From: Zygnema cylindricum
Taxonomy: Eukaryota > Streptophyta > Zygnematophyceae > Zygnematales > Zygnemataceae
DNA: 64,000 nt
Reading direction: 5' to 3'
NCBI GenBank assembly: GCA_037447655.1
Contig: JBBHKE010000817.1
Location: forward strand, 154,191-218,190
The number at the start of each line of letters is the position of its first letter. The stretch's first letter is position 1. Below the pieces are notes generated by a model. The model worked only from the letters and a program-made list of their open reading frames with translations, ran no database searches and was not told the origin of the DNA. Positions 20,541-31,346 of the stretch are shown here, in pieces. The translations under genes were made by a program, and so were the position numbers.

Positions 20541-20636
20541 TCCTTGTGCCGCAAAATCCCAATTATATGAAAAGAGTCAGAGAAGGAAAAAGTAAAGGAG
20601 ATATTAGGAGATAAGCCTATATATTTGAAAACATAC

Positions 20637-23600
20637 ATTTCCTCCGTCTCCTTGCTTCCTTCCCAAAATCTCCACACCTTTGTGTACTACCCATTCCGAA
20701 TCAACTACCGCTATTTTCTCGTGGCGAGGCCCATTTGTACATTCGCCCAAATGAAAGTCCACTCCCCAACAATGCACCAAATCATTCTGCAATCATGAGC
20801 CAAATATGGTAAAACTTCTCCTCTTCTAAAATATATTTATTTCTTACGACTCTCATTTGACTAATCTGAACCATTTTTGTCTACTAAAGAAGATTTCCTT
20901 CTTATGAATCCCATTTGCAACAGTGTACAAAATCGCCAGTCAGAGTTGAACTCAATTAAAACAAATTTCACTTTTAAACATGTCTAAAAATCTTCGTTGG
21001 ACCACCAAACAGCTGTTATCCTTTCTTTCCATGTATGAAACTCGCTAATACTTTCATTGCCATATTGTAGGACTAACCCATAGGATGAATTTTTATACTA
21101 GACTTAAGTAGGAGTATATATAAGGTGAATCTCTCTGACATTAACCTATACAGGAGTATCTATAGGGTAAATCTTTAAACTAAACTTAAGTCGGAGTATT
21201 TATAAGGTGAATCTTTGAACCAGAACTAAGTTATTTTCCTTTTTAATGACCTCCTTTGCAAAATAATATGATTTATGAGCACACCTGAAGCATATGCCAC
21301 ACACAGGTCCACACATTCGTTGCAAAAACAGGCACCATGACCTCTGCAAATCTGCAAAACCATAAACCATTTTTATTCGAAGGAAACGTGAGACAAAAAA
21401 AGAAAGGTTGATTAAAATGCATACAACGGAATTGGGCAACACAACGCCAAATTGAATGATTTCGAGACATTACATGTGCCATTAGCCGTTTCATTTCTTC
21501 CTTCTGTATTTTTTTCTTAAGTGTACAATGAGTCATCCCTTCATTTTTCCGATTCTGTCGACTTACATCCTCAGCAAGTGATGATTGAAGACAGGTTTTA
21601 GAAAATCAACCTCATCTTCAACTCGCTCTTTTCTTCTTTTCTTACTAAACCTCTAATTTTCCACAAAGGACCTAGCACTGACTGGGATATATATCTGCTT
21701 CATCCAGTCAATAGAATTTCATGTATGACTCAAAATAGTACTCCTCATGGTCAGACCTCATACCTCCTCCCTCCTGTACAGGTATTGCTACACCATTTAC
21801 CACCATTTATGGCATTTGACCCAGAGTGGAAATAAACCGGTTTTTGGCAGTTCGGTTCAAAAACTGCCCTTAATAAGTTCCAAATGAGCAACATAATTTA
21901 CTCGTGTTACTTGGTTTATTAAAGTATGAAATTAGAAAAGAACAAAGGATTAGGGGTGAACATACACAAACATGCGAGCTAAGTTAAAATTGTACAGCGG
22001 TTTAGTACTGTAATCCCCAAAACCATTACTCCAATAAGGGACTTTTAACCGTTTATATGATTTGGTTCCGCTTTATTGAAAGGTCTAGTACGGTTTAAAA
22101 ACTTCCTTAGCGCTTTTAAATGGTTAGCAGTTTTCCAATCCAAAATTGAACAGGACTGATACTCCATAATAACCATCGACTGAGTGGATATTTGAAAGAA
22201 GACATGAATCAGTGTGGAATACATCTGATTTGGTAAATTTATACCAATGCTGGTCTGTCTTATTACCATTGATAAAACGATGAGTTAGAAACCATACCCG
22301 GCACATGGAGTAAGGACATTTCCGCCGCTGCAGTCAAATCCTTTGTGGTTTAAATCCGTTCGAAAATGAACTTCCACATCATCCTGACGCTGTGTGAAAG
22401 GATAATGCACTCTCGAAGCGCCACCTAAAGCAGGTTGTGAAATCTCCAATTTATACTTGTCCATTATCTCCATGTATCTGAACAGCGGAGAAACCATCAA
22501 AACAGTCAGAGAATCAGAAAAAAAGGACTGACATAGCCATCCATTTCTGAGTCACGTGCTGTTTCCATGGTCAGCAACAAAGGTACATCGCCCATCGCTA
22601 TTAGAGTTTATTAGCTCTTTATCAGAATTAACTACCACATTATGTTCCTGCAACGTGGCTCATCATGTGCCACCTAACTAAATAATCTTATTAACAATCT
22701 TTTATGACTTTGGTATTAAAAGCTGATGATGCTCAAGAGCAAAAAAGCGATAAAAAACATTCAGGCAGATAAAAGACTGATAAGAAGGAATAATATCGTG
22801 TTTATAGTTAATTGTAATTCAGTTCCGAATGACGTGGCTGGTTTTGAACCTTTCAAAGAATTGGTGTTAAGAAAAACACAATTAGTGTCATTGACACGAT
22901 TTCAGGTTCGAGGGTAAGGTTTAGGGGCACCAAAAGTGTCGTTGATGCTAATTACGATACAGGAAATGCTGAAATCATAAATGTCAGGGGAAACCGTATC
23001 ACCTTACGCCATCAAAATTGTCAACAGTGACATCCTCATCCCAAATAAATATATAATCATAAGCGGAGACCACATTTGGGGTCAAGAATCTTTTTGTAAA
23101 CCACCTGCACATCAAGTCATAACAAACCCTTTTAAGTGCACCAGTCACTGTAACTCGCAATAGTTATTACAAATAATGCCGGCAAGTTTATTTACAGTAA
23201 TTGACATGCAAGTCCACACTATGTTTTGTATGATGTTTTGCAGTCAAATGTAGTCCAGATGAACTAATGTTTTGAATCGATAGAAACTTCTGCCTTTTGC
23301 CCACTTAACTATCAACATAACCACAATTACAGTGACTACGTGATAAATATACCACTGCCACTCAAGTCCATGAAGACCGGCCTACAAACCAAGACACCTC
23401 ATCTGTGACTATGTCATGCAAATATTGTGTACAACAATACGGCAACATTTAAATTCATGTTGCAGCTCAAATTTCTGAGACAAGATTTAGTTTAAAAAAA
23501 GGTTCCGAGCAGCAAATTGAATCATTGATATGACGTCTTGCAAACCTGCCGGATATTTTATAATCTAGTAGATTACTGATGCAGTTTGAGCTTGGGCCAC

Positions 23601-26466
23601 AGCAGAAACCTACCTTCCTATGTTATCTGTACTACGTAATGGTACATGGACAAACCTTCTAGGATTTAAATGCTTGAACAAAGGCGGGATAAAACGATTT
23701 AAATGCTTCAAACGGCAGTCAAGAATTTAACGGCTTACCATTTGCTACAACGATAACGGAGCTTACCATTTGGTTTGGCCTTTTGCTGCCACGTGGATGG
23801 CTCGGTTACTCCATTCGAAACCTTGCCATTGGTCAAGAATATTGTCATAGTGAAATATTATAAGTGAAAAGTTATGCGCAGGAAACTGCACCCAGTTCCT
23901 GCCAAAGTGCGTGTTACAAGCTAAATAATGTTAGGAATGCAAAAATTAATACAAAGTCTCATTTATATCACTTTGAGAGATGACAACCCTTAGAGATGCC
24001 TGGTTAGAGTTGATGTTGAGAACAAGCTCTAAAATATGTCCCTATTCACAGAAGTACTGCTTGAAAGTCCATCAAATGACGTATACCACCCCCCCCTTAC
24101 GGCAAATATTCGTTGACACAGATGACCTCCTTTTCTTTGATACAAATCATGTCAGACTTTCGACGCAACTTTGACAGGCATAAATCTTATTCTCATGATT
24201 TGCTTTCGGCCATAGCCTTAATGCACTTTAATCCATCTAATAATGTAAAATATAATACACTTTTCTTAATAAGCACATCCTGTAAAGTCTATAGCTGGTT
24301 TCTTTACATCCTTTCTCTACCCATGGCTCCAATAAACATACACAGTGACAAGCCAACTCTCTCAAACTTTAACCAAAACTTTAGTCTACGGGACGTAACA
24401 CTACATTTTCAAAAAAGGTCAAAATAAACTGCATTCCAATTCCCCCAGTCCAAATGCCCAAAGAAATGCCCATTTATTGGTTGACTGGTTCAATTTGTGC
24501 CCTACAAGAATCAGATGTTTGAGGAAATAGCATCATATTTTCAGTTTGTGTGACTGTAGTAAATCCATGTTATTAGTCCGTCTGGACAAATTACACTACA
24601 CCGTGAATCGTTATTAGAGTAAAGAATTATAACCGCGGGGTTTATATTAGTGTTATTAACTAACTCAGTTCTGAATGACGTGACTGATTCTAAACTGTTT
24701 AAAGAATGAGCGTTAAGAAGCAAACAAGTAGTGCCATTGACACTAATTTAGGGTTGACGGGTAAAATTTAAGGGCACCGATATAGTGTCATTGACGCTAA
24801 TCACAATACATGGTGTACACAACGAAACAACATGAGCAAAGTAAATAAGACTGGCAAATAAGCACCCTAATCTCACCTTCGAAATTATGCGATCCACATT
24901 CTCCTTCTGCTCAATTCCAGCAGATATTGCCAATAAGCCGCGCTGCCGGTATTGGAGATCCTGTCCCCAGCCAAAAAAAGCAAACACATGTTAAAAAGGA
25001 GAAGCCCATACTGATACAGCAAGGCAAAGGTTGTATATCGAAGGCTCCAACGATTGGACGATCGGCAGATACCTCTTCTGGATTTCCCCATATTCGTCTC
25101 AGGTAAAAGTCGGAGGTACGCTGTATGATGCCCGGAGGTAGCTTTTCCACTCCATCCGCTGCACTCGACAAATTATTTTTGTCCTTTTCTTCTCCGCAAA
25201 GTGTTCCATTGTCATTTGTCTTGACAGTCCCAGTCACATCCCCTCCACCCACCTGATACAAGAGCATCTTCTATCAGCCGTTTGAAAAGGCAAGTACACC
25301 GCCCATTGCTACTAGAGTTAGTGAATTATAACGTTAACACTTTATTATAACTAACTACCCTAAATTATGTTAGCGAATAATTAGCATTAAAGGCGTGTAA
25401 TATCTTAGTGAATTATTAGCTGTAACACTTTATTATAAATTAACCACAGTAAATCATGTCTTGGCATGTGTTTTGTGTGTCCCTTCATGGGCCACTTAAA
25501 TCAACACCAATTTCTGATTTTGGGTTAAAAAAAAAATCTCCCTCAAATTAGAGTGGTTCACACAAAACAGCGATCGGCAATTGTACTTCAATTGAGAAGA
25601 TCCTAGTTATGTATTTATTTCTCCATTGAATTTCTCTAATTGCAAAAATCGAGACAACTTGGGATTAAATCCCATCAATAACAACGCAAAAGAACAAAGT
25701 AAAGATATTATGAATTGCAATTGAGAAAAAAAACTCCTAGCTTTCAATGCTTATCAAGATCACAATTAAATCCAATTGAGGAAACCAGGTAGTCGGTTTT
25801 ATAGTAATGGCTTCTAAAACGCTAAGTCAGAAAATTGTAAAAGTTAACTTTAAGAAGAAGCTTTGTACTTCATTGTAAGGAAGAACTCTAGCTCTAACGT
25901 TAGTGAAGGTCTAGCTCTAAAATTAGTGAAGCTCATACCATTACTTCCTTCCTTCCTTCCTTCTTTCTTTTCTTCTACTTCCATTATGAAGGGCCTAGAT
26001 TAAAGATTGGCGTCGTTTATCACACATTCTTCCTTTTTGTAGCGACTACGCTTCACACTAATTTCTGTGCACTCCTTGAATCACAACGACTGTGGTCTCC
26101 AAAAGAGAAAGCAAGCAATGAACACAAAAGACCAAAAAATGTGCTCATAACACTCCTGACGGCTTTGAAAGGGAAAGAAGAAGAAGGAGAAAAATCGGTT
26201 GAAAGGGGGCAGAAATAAGTCAAAAACTGGCAAAACTTGGTCAAAACTCGGCAAAAAATTGGCCAAGACAAGCGACGTACCAGAGACGCAGGGGAATGAA
26301 CCTGCGGTGGATTCACTTGGTTGTGAAGGATGTGACATAACAGGAAGCCAGTGCAAAAAATGAAGAATTTGATCAATGCAGGTGAAAACCGATAGGAGAA
26401 ATTCTGTGTTCGCGAGGAGCTCTGTCGACACCGCTGGCAAATAGTCGCTCCATTGCCCTCAGGCAT
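20637..26466 (-). CDS. DUF707 family protein A, eight exons found, 3' end unresolved
   Basis: Minus-strand exons, 5' to 3': 26281-26466, 25073-25252, 24877-24960, 23767-23885, 23003-23104, 22298-22477, 21285-21351, 20637-20786 (1068 nt, 356 aa), all with GT-AG borders and matching phases. Residues 30-47 form a membrane segment (LIKFFIFCTGFLLCHI), giving a type II topology. The DUF707 core then follows: LLAISAGIEQKENVDRIISK, LIIFHYDNILDQW, EWSNRAIHVAAKGQTKWW, SAYDYIFIWDED (WDED 211-214), LEISQPAL, VMVPVFATNVWTCVWHMLQ, and NDLVHCWGVDFHLG...IAVVDSEWVVHKGV. DUF707 is a plant family of unknown biochemistry, once labelled lysine-ketoglutarate-reductase trans-splicing related. The WDED motif recalls a sugar-nucleotide DXD motif, so a Golgi glycosyltransferase role is possible but inferred. 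Exon 8 ends GDGGN at a good GTATGT donor, so at least one more exon is expected; it was not found with confidence. Confidence 0.87.
22584..22964. mobile_element. MITE in a DUF707-A intron
   Basis: The left end CGCCCATCGCTATTAGAG and a weaker inverted right end near GCTAATTACGATAC (about 22950-22964) belong to the CRCCCATCGYTATTAG family. It spans the intron between exons 6 and 5. The unit B counterpart (about 42985-43560) carries an extra insertion of about 190 bp at about 43205-43395. Confidence 0.45.
24599..24816. mobile_element. MITE in the DUF707-A intron 3
   Basis: The left end CACCGTGAATCGTTATTAG and the diverged inverted right end GCTAATCACAATACATGGTG enclose about 218 bp. It is present at the same place in unit B (about 45199-45416), so the insertion predates the duplication. 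Confidence 0.55.
25290..26280. other. Intron 1 of DUF707-A
   Basis: The first intron (25253-26280). It starts with a weak MITE end (CGCCCATTGCTACTAGAG near 25302) and holds a (TTCC)n run near 25946-25975. The intron-side frames are open by chance in this C/T-rich stretch. Confidence 0.45.
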
Positions 26467-26548
26467 TGTTGTTTCTAGGGTTCTCCAGAGTTTCTAAGGG
26501 CATCTGTTTCCTAGAAATTTAAGGGGTTTTGAAGGTTAGCTTGGATTT

Positions 26549-26557
26549 TTAGGGTTT
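26549..26557 (-). promoter_or_regulatory. telo-box-like motif upstream of DUF707-A
   Basis: On the minus strand the motif reads AAACCCTAA, about 85 bp upstream of the ATG at 26466. In plants this telo-box is common close to the start of growth-linked genes. It is conserved in unit B (47148-47156). The surrounding DNA has several looser AGGGTTT words, so it may be chance. Confidence 0.35.
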
Positions 26558-27794
26558 TTTATGGTTTTTTTTAGAGCTTTTTGACGGTTTTCTACCTGTA
26601 CACAATTTGCACTGCGCTTACTTTTCTATTTGAGTATTTTTCACATTTCCATACACGGACGTACGGATTCACCATCATGCATTGAATCAGTTTTCGTTCG
26701 AAGTTTAAAAATGGTACACGGGCACCCTAGGTCTTGGACTATTGAGTGGTTGAAGCTGATTAAGATTTTCCCACGGTTATTTAGGGTTTTTATTTAGTTA
26801 TTTAATGTGTTACTCAGGCTCCGAAGGTCTTGGACTCTTCAATTGTTGGAGCTGATTAGGGTTAATGAGGGGTTTTCAAGGAAACAACAAAAGGACAGAG
26901 GCACAGCAGGAGATAAAAAGGCAGGGGAATAGAGAGAAAAAAACTTGCTCTCTTCCTTTCCCTTTAACTCCCTCTCTAACGCTCTCCCTTCAACTTTTTT
27001 TGAGTTTGAGGGTGAGAGAAAAAAAAAATACTTCAAATTACGTTAATTTAGATTGTTAAATTACAGTACTGTAGAGGTAAAAAGTTTAACGATTTTGCAA
27101 TAATGTGGCTTGCGCCCCACACTTTTGTTTACACGTGTTCATGGCAATTTTTGTAGCGTAACGCTTGACCGGTCGTGTCGATACTTAATTACATACTTAT
27201 TTATGACGGTCGACGTTCACAAGCGTCGCAGGATACTAGCCGGTGGACAATTTTTTGCACGTCAAAGGTAATCAACGGATTAACCGTCAAATCCTCACAC
27301 AGCTGTACCAGGTTTGTACTTTTGAGTACTTAAATTGTACTAATCCTTAAACGCCCAACCAAAATGCGTATGCGCTTATGTTTTGGACGCTTATCATTTC
27401 CGAAACAGATTACAATATTCCAAGAAGAAGCGATAGTTATTAAATATGGTTCGTTGCTCACGTTAGAAATTTGATAACTAGTAGTACAGATAGCTTTTTC
27501 AAGAGGGACATCCTGAACTGAAAACCTTGCTTAGTTTATATTATCTGCCTCTGGTCCCAAAAAGTTTTAGAAATTACCATGTGAATATAATTGATTACAC
27601 TAAATTGAAAACGGTAAATTTTGCATAATACTATAATATTCCAATGATTTCCTTAAATAGTTAGGATTTCATGCTACCTGCTTTTATCTTTCTTTTCGGA
27701 GTGGCGTTAGGCCGTCATTAAAACTTAACACCTACCGCTTCTGTCAAACAATAAATTTCGCAATTCTGTTTCACTTGCACTACCACTTGTACTA
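26558..27794. other. 5' flank of DUF707-A and the end of unit A
   Basis: Non-coding. A pyrimidine-rich tract (about 26940-27000) and purine tracts are shared with unit B. Unit A similarity stops at 27466; 27467-27794 is unmatched AT-rich sequence without a recognised feature. Confidence 0.5.
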
Positions 27795-28354
27795 CACCGC
27801 CAATCGCTATTAGCGTAGTGTAAGCTAACTCCGTCCCGCTTTTTTTTTTTTAAATTCTCAAATAGTGTAGCTTATTCTATTTTTTTCTTTACGCCATTTA
27901 GGGTTATGTTCCAAGTACCGTACAAAACGAAAGTACGTTGTCATTTATATAGTGTGGTGTACGGTAAGTGTCGGACCGTACAATACTGTACCTTTTTAAG
28001 TGAAAAAGTATAATTAATGAGTTTTAGTAACCGCGGACGCATGAGAATATGCGCTCTAAAAAGGGGATGAAATTGGGCTGTCAAATATCACGTTCGCACA
28101 TATTAATCCAGCAACCACGTTTCGACTGAGTGAACGTACGATTTGTGTGCGATTTGTCAGATTTTGTACAAGCACCTATATTAGTATAAGCATGTTTGCG
28201 ACCGACATTTATTTTTTCAAAGACCCAAATTAGAATTATTAAACAATTATTATGTATGTTTTTTTTCAAAATTTTCAAATTCTTAATTAGCGTAAACCAC
28301 GGTAATTATTCCTATACGCTAAAGGAACTTCTACGCTAATAGCGATTGGCGGTG
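27795..28354. mobile_element. 560-bp TIR element, left member of an inverted pair
   Basis: The ends CACCGCCAATCGCTATTAGCG and CGCTAATAGCGATTGGCGGTG are exact inverted repeats of 21 bp, with TA on both sides (27793-27794 and 28355-28356). There is no coding sequence. Its full-length inverted copy is at 29684-30242, and a diverged member is at 33819-34355. The TA target suggests Tc1/mariner mobilisation. Confidence 0.85.
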
Positions 28355-28380
28355 TACTTGTATTACTTGTATTACTTGTA

Positions 28381-29141
28381 GGGAATTGATCATGACAGTG
28401 ACTGTTTTGGTTGCGCACAGTCACTTACGTCACTTTGTAAAAAATTGTACGTTTGAAGTACATATTGGTACAAACAAAGTACCGTTAAGTACAAATTTGA
28501 CTATCAATCGGTTGGACAACTTTGACTTTCAAAATATTGTTTCAACGGCTTAAAATTTTGCCGCGCTTGCTGACGTCAACCGTCATAATAATATTAGCAA
28601 TTCACACGGTCGGCGAACGTTTACGGTAACAAAACTGCGGCAACCACATGTAAATAAAAGTGTTGCAGACAGTCACTATTTGTCTTTACGTGAGCTCCAC
28701 GGTGAGAGCACTTAGCCGCAAAATTGAAATTTAATCGTCTAAGCGTTACATTTAACTTAGACGCAAAGTGAAACATAACCTCTTTAAACTAAAGTAATAT
28801 AAGTCTTGTACGGAATTATTAAAACGCACGAAACGAAATAAACTTTGTACACTATAATAAAACGAACCGGCGTAAAAAAAAATCAATTGAAATTAAATGA
28901 AAAAAATGCGAGTCGTCATGCGCGACAAAATCAAGCCACACTATCTACGAATCAACATTCTTACATTGATAGCAAAATTTCGTTTCGTGCTTTTTAATAT
29001 TTCCTTACAAAACTTACAGTAGTTCAATTTAGGTTAAAGAGGTTGTACTTGTACCGATATGTACTTCAAACGTACAAAATTTTACAAAGTGACGTAAGTG
29101 ACTCTGCGCAACCAAAACAGTCACTGCCATGATCAATTTCC
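28381..29141. mobile_element. hAT-like non-autonomous DNA transposon (761 bp)
   Basis: The left end GGGAATTGATCATGACAGTG and the inverted right end (GGAAATTGATCATGGCAGTG read on the minus strand) begin inverted repeats of about 90 bp that include GTTTTGGTTGCGCA and ACGTCACTTTGTAAAA. The element is flanked by exact 8-bp direct repeats TACTTGTA (28373-28380 and 29142-29149), the length typical of hAT elements. No transposase frame is present. A partial relative lies at about 30575-30650. Confidence 0.78.
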
Positions 29142-29149
29142 TACTTGTA

Positions 29150-29683
29150 TGACTTCTAAGAGACATTTGCATAAAATTCATTGCCGGAAAAGATCCTGTA
29201 ACTGCCAACCAACCCGTGGTGCTTTACTGTTGCTATCTTGACTAACTCGTTTAACTGATGTAGCTTTATTCCCGAGCTTGGAGACTTACAGACGTGGAGG
29301 TATGCTCGCTCTTCGAACGCAAAGTATTGTTGGCCACACGAAAAGCTTTGCCAGGGTTTAGTACGATTGAAGGCGCGCAACCTTTTCGTTTCAAGACGCA
29401 GCCTTTAAAGTTTGAAAATTACATAAATTTGGAAGCTGGGGGAGTCGGGAGACAGTTGGATGTGACTTATAATTCCTGATTCGCGAATGAGTACAATACT
29501 TTTCCGGAATTCTGGACCACACCTTTTGTGCTTGAATGCGCCGCAATTTTATCATTACGGTAAGTAATCAGTATATTGTTTGCATTTTTCTTGGATCGAA
29601 TGTGACTCCAATAAGTTCGTTGCCCCAGATTCTAAACCAAACATTTTGTCGTCGAGTGCTCCGGAAAATTTATCATTACGGTA
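29150..29683. other. Spacer between hAT-like and TIR elements
   Basis: A stretch without a recognised gene. It contains two similar halves, tgaatgcgccgcaattttatcattacgg near 29530-29560 and gagtgctccggaaaatttatcattacgg near 29654-29681, hinting at an old internal duplication. Short frames here do not resemble known proteins. Confidence 0.4.
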
Positions 29684-30242
29684 CACCGCCAATCGCTATT
29701 AACGTACAGGTTTCTTTAGCGTATAGGAATAAATACAGTGATTTACGCGACTTAGGAATTTGAAAATCAAAAAAAAAAAACATACAGTCTAATTGTTTAC
29801 TAATGCTAATTTGGGTCTTTGAAAAAAATAAATGTCGGTTGCAAACATGCTTACACAAATATAGGTTGTACAGAATCTGACAAATCGTACACAAATCGTA
29901 CGTTCACACAATCGAAACGTGGTTGTTGGACGAATATGTGCGAACGTGATATTTGACAGCCCGATTTCATCCCCTTTTTAGAGCGCATATTTTCATGCGT
30001 CCGCGCTTACTAAAACTCATTAATTATACCTTTTCACTTAAAAAGGTACAATTTTGTACGGTCTGACACTTACCGTACATCACACTATTTAAATGACAAC
30101 GTACTTTCGTTTTTACGCTAATTGGAAAAAAAAACCCTAAATGGCGTAAAGGAAAAAATATAATAATTTATGCTATTTAAAAATTCGGAAAAAAAAAAGC
30201 GGGACCGAATTAGCGTTCAATACGCTAATAGCGATTGGCGGT
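29684..30242. mobile_element. 560-bp TIR element, right member of the inverted pair
   Basis: The left end CACCGCCAATCGCTATTAACG and the right end CGCTAATAGCGATTGGCGGT enclose the reverse complement of the interior of 27795-28354 (for example TTTGGGTCTTTGAAAAAAAT and its complement). It differs from its partner by scattered substitutions and small indels. Confidence 0.83.
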
Positions 30243-30251
30243 AAACTGTAC

Positions 30252-30668
30252 ACTTTGAATCGTATTAGCGTTATGAACGCTATATCAGCGCCCCCAATTT
30301 TTTAGGGTTTTCGCTGAAATAGAATTATTCACACAATTTTTTTTTTATGTTAATTAAGGTTCTGGTGAATTAGCGTTAATAATTATGGTTTATGATTTTA
30401 TTGAATGGTGTGGTGTACGGACGTGTCAATCGTACAAAATGGTACTTTGTTAAGAAGATAAGTACGAAATATGGATCAAAATAATCGTGATCCCACGTAA
30501 AACTGCGCTCATAATAGAAGGCAGAAATGAGATCGTACCTATTTTAGTGTTGATATATTGATCGCGTATTAATTAGGGAATTGCTAATCGCAGAGACAAT
30601 TTTTGTTGCGCGCAGGTAGTTGTTAAAAATTGTACATTTGAAGTACAGTATCACTTAAGTTCACAAGT
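30252..30668. mobile_element. Truncated TIR and hAT-like remnants
   Basis: CACTTTGAATCGTATTAGCG at 30252 looks like a diverged left end of the 560-bp element. The interior word gtgtggtgtacgg follows. At about 30575-30650 there is a decayed piece of the hAT-like left end (GGGAATTGCTAATCGCAGAG... then GTTGCGCGCAGG and AAAAATTGTACATTTGAAGT). Neither has a clear right end. Confidence 0.4.
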
Positions 30669-30939
30669 GGAATTTGTACTTTTTAAGTACAATGAGCTAG
30701 CATTTGTTCAAGTGACACCAACCCAAATATGTTTCATTCTGCAAAAGTTTGTTGTTTAGGTTAAGTTTTACCTTCTCGAAGTGTGGGTGTACCAGGACAT
30801 CATGTGATTTGTGACATTTGTAGACATCTTGATGGTGTTAGGTCCGAGTCATATTTTCGGATGGTGACTAAAAGTGCATTTTTTGAGCATACAGTTGGTC
30901 TTTCTTATATCATTTTTGTTTTGTTGAAGTTAGCTAATA

Positions 30940-31346
30940 TATAGTGTTGTGCATCAGGAAAAAAACTTATCGCTATAAAACCGATAATGATCATTGACGG
31001 TTATCGAACACTAAAGGGTCCCGATATATCGCTCCAAAACCGACAATTTTATTTATCGCCGATAAGTTTAAACAATATAGCATACTATATTATAGTACTT
31101 TATACCATACATTTTTCTATTGTACACATTATATAGTATGGCATGCCATGTCATGGGGTCCGTAAATAAATAGTACAAGTGTACGGTCTGAACTGTACAA
31201 TTATCGAGCCCGATATTTATTGGTAACTTATCACGATATATCGGTTTTTCATCGCGATAGTTTCGTTACAGATATATCGATTATCGCTATGTCAATAAAA
31301 GGTACATATCAGTTATCGACAAATGGCTAACTTACACAACACTATT
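30940..31346. mobile_element. MITE with TAGTGTTGTG ends, unit B copy
   Basis: The left end TAGTGTTGTGCATCAGG and the right end TTACACAACACTA are inverted. The interior is full of TTATCG/CGATAA words. It is the reverse complement of 13104-13467 in unit A but sits at a different place in the unit, so these are independent insertions. Confidence 0.6.

Larger units (their letters stand above)
16815..20636. other. Region between CHRD-1 and the DUF707-A exons
   Basis: Apart from the repeats listed separately, no gene is seen. It should contain the missing last exon and 3' UTR of DUF707-A. One candidate, about 20131-20214 on the minus strand (SMGVILYTC...GGGS then a stop), is open in both units but has a poor acceptor. 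A C-rich and CCCTAA-rich tract, A-rich runs and minisatellites fill much of the rest. Confidence 0.4.
13010..27466. repeat. Segmental duplication unit A
   Basis: Similarity to 30669-48057 runs in the same orientation, from the shared stretch around AATTTG/CACT...TTAAGTA to CTCACGTTAG at 27466, where the two copies part abruptly. The unit carries CHRD-1 and DUF707-A. Exons match base for base in length, while introns differ by small indels. Unit A has private insertions of the TIR elements at 13104-13467 and 14072-14285. Anchor pairs: 13474/30728, 14861/35299, 26466/47065. Confidence 0.93.

Noticed and set aside
23470-23560. Alternative DUF707 exon beginning FARRHINDS
   Set aside because: It follows a plausible acceptor, but the stretch at 23003-23104 gives the expected WWFTKRF...WDED continuation with correct phases at both ends, so that was used instead.
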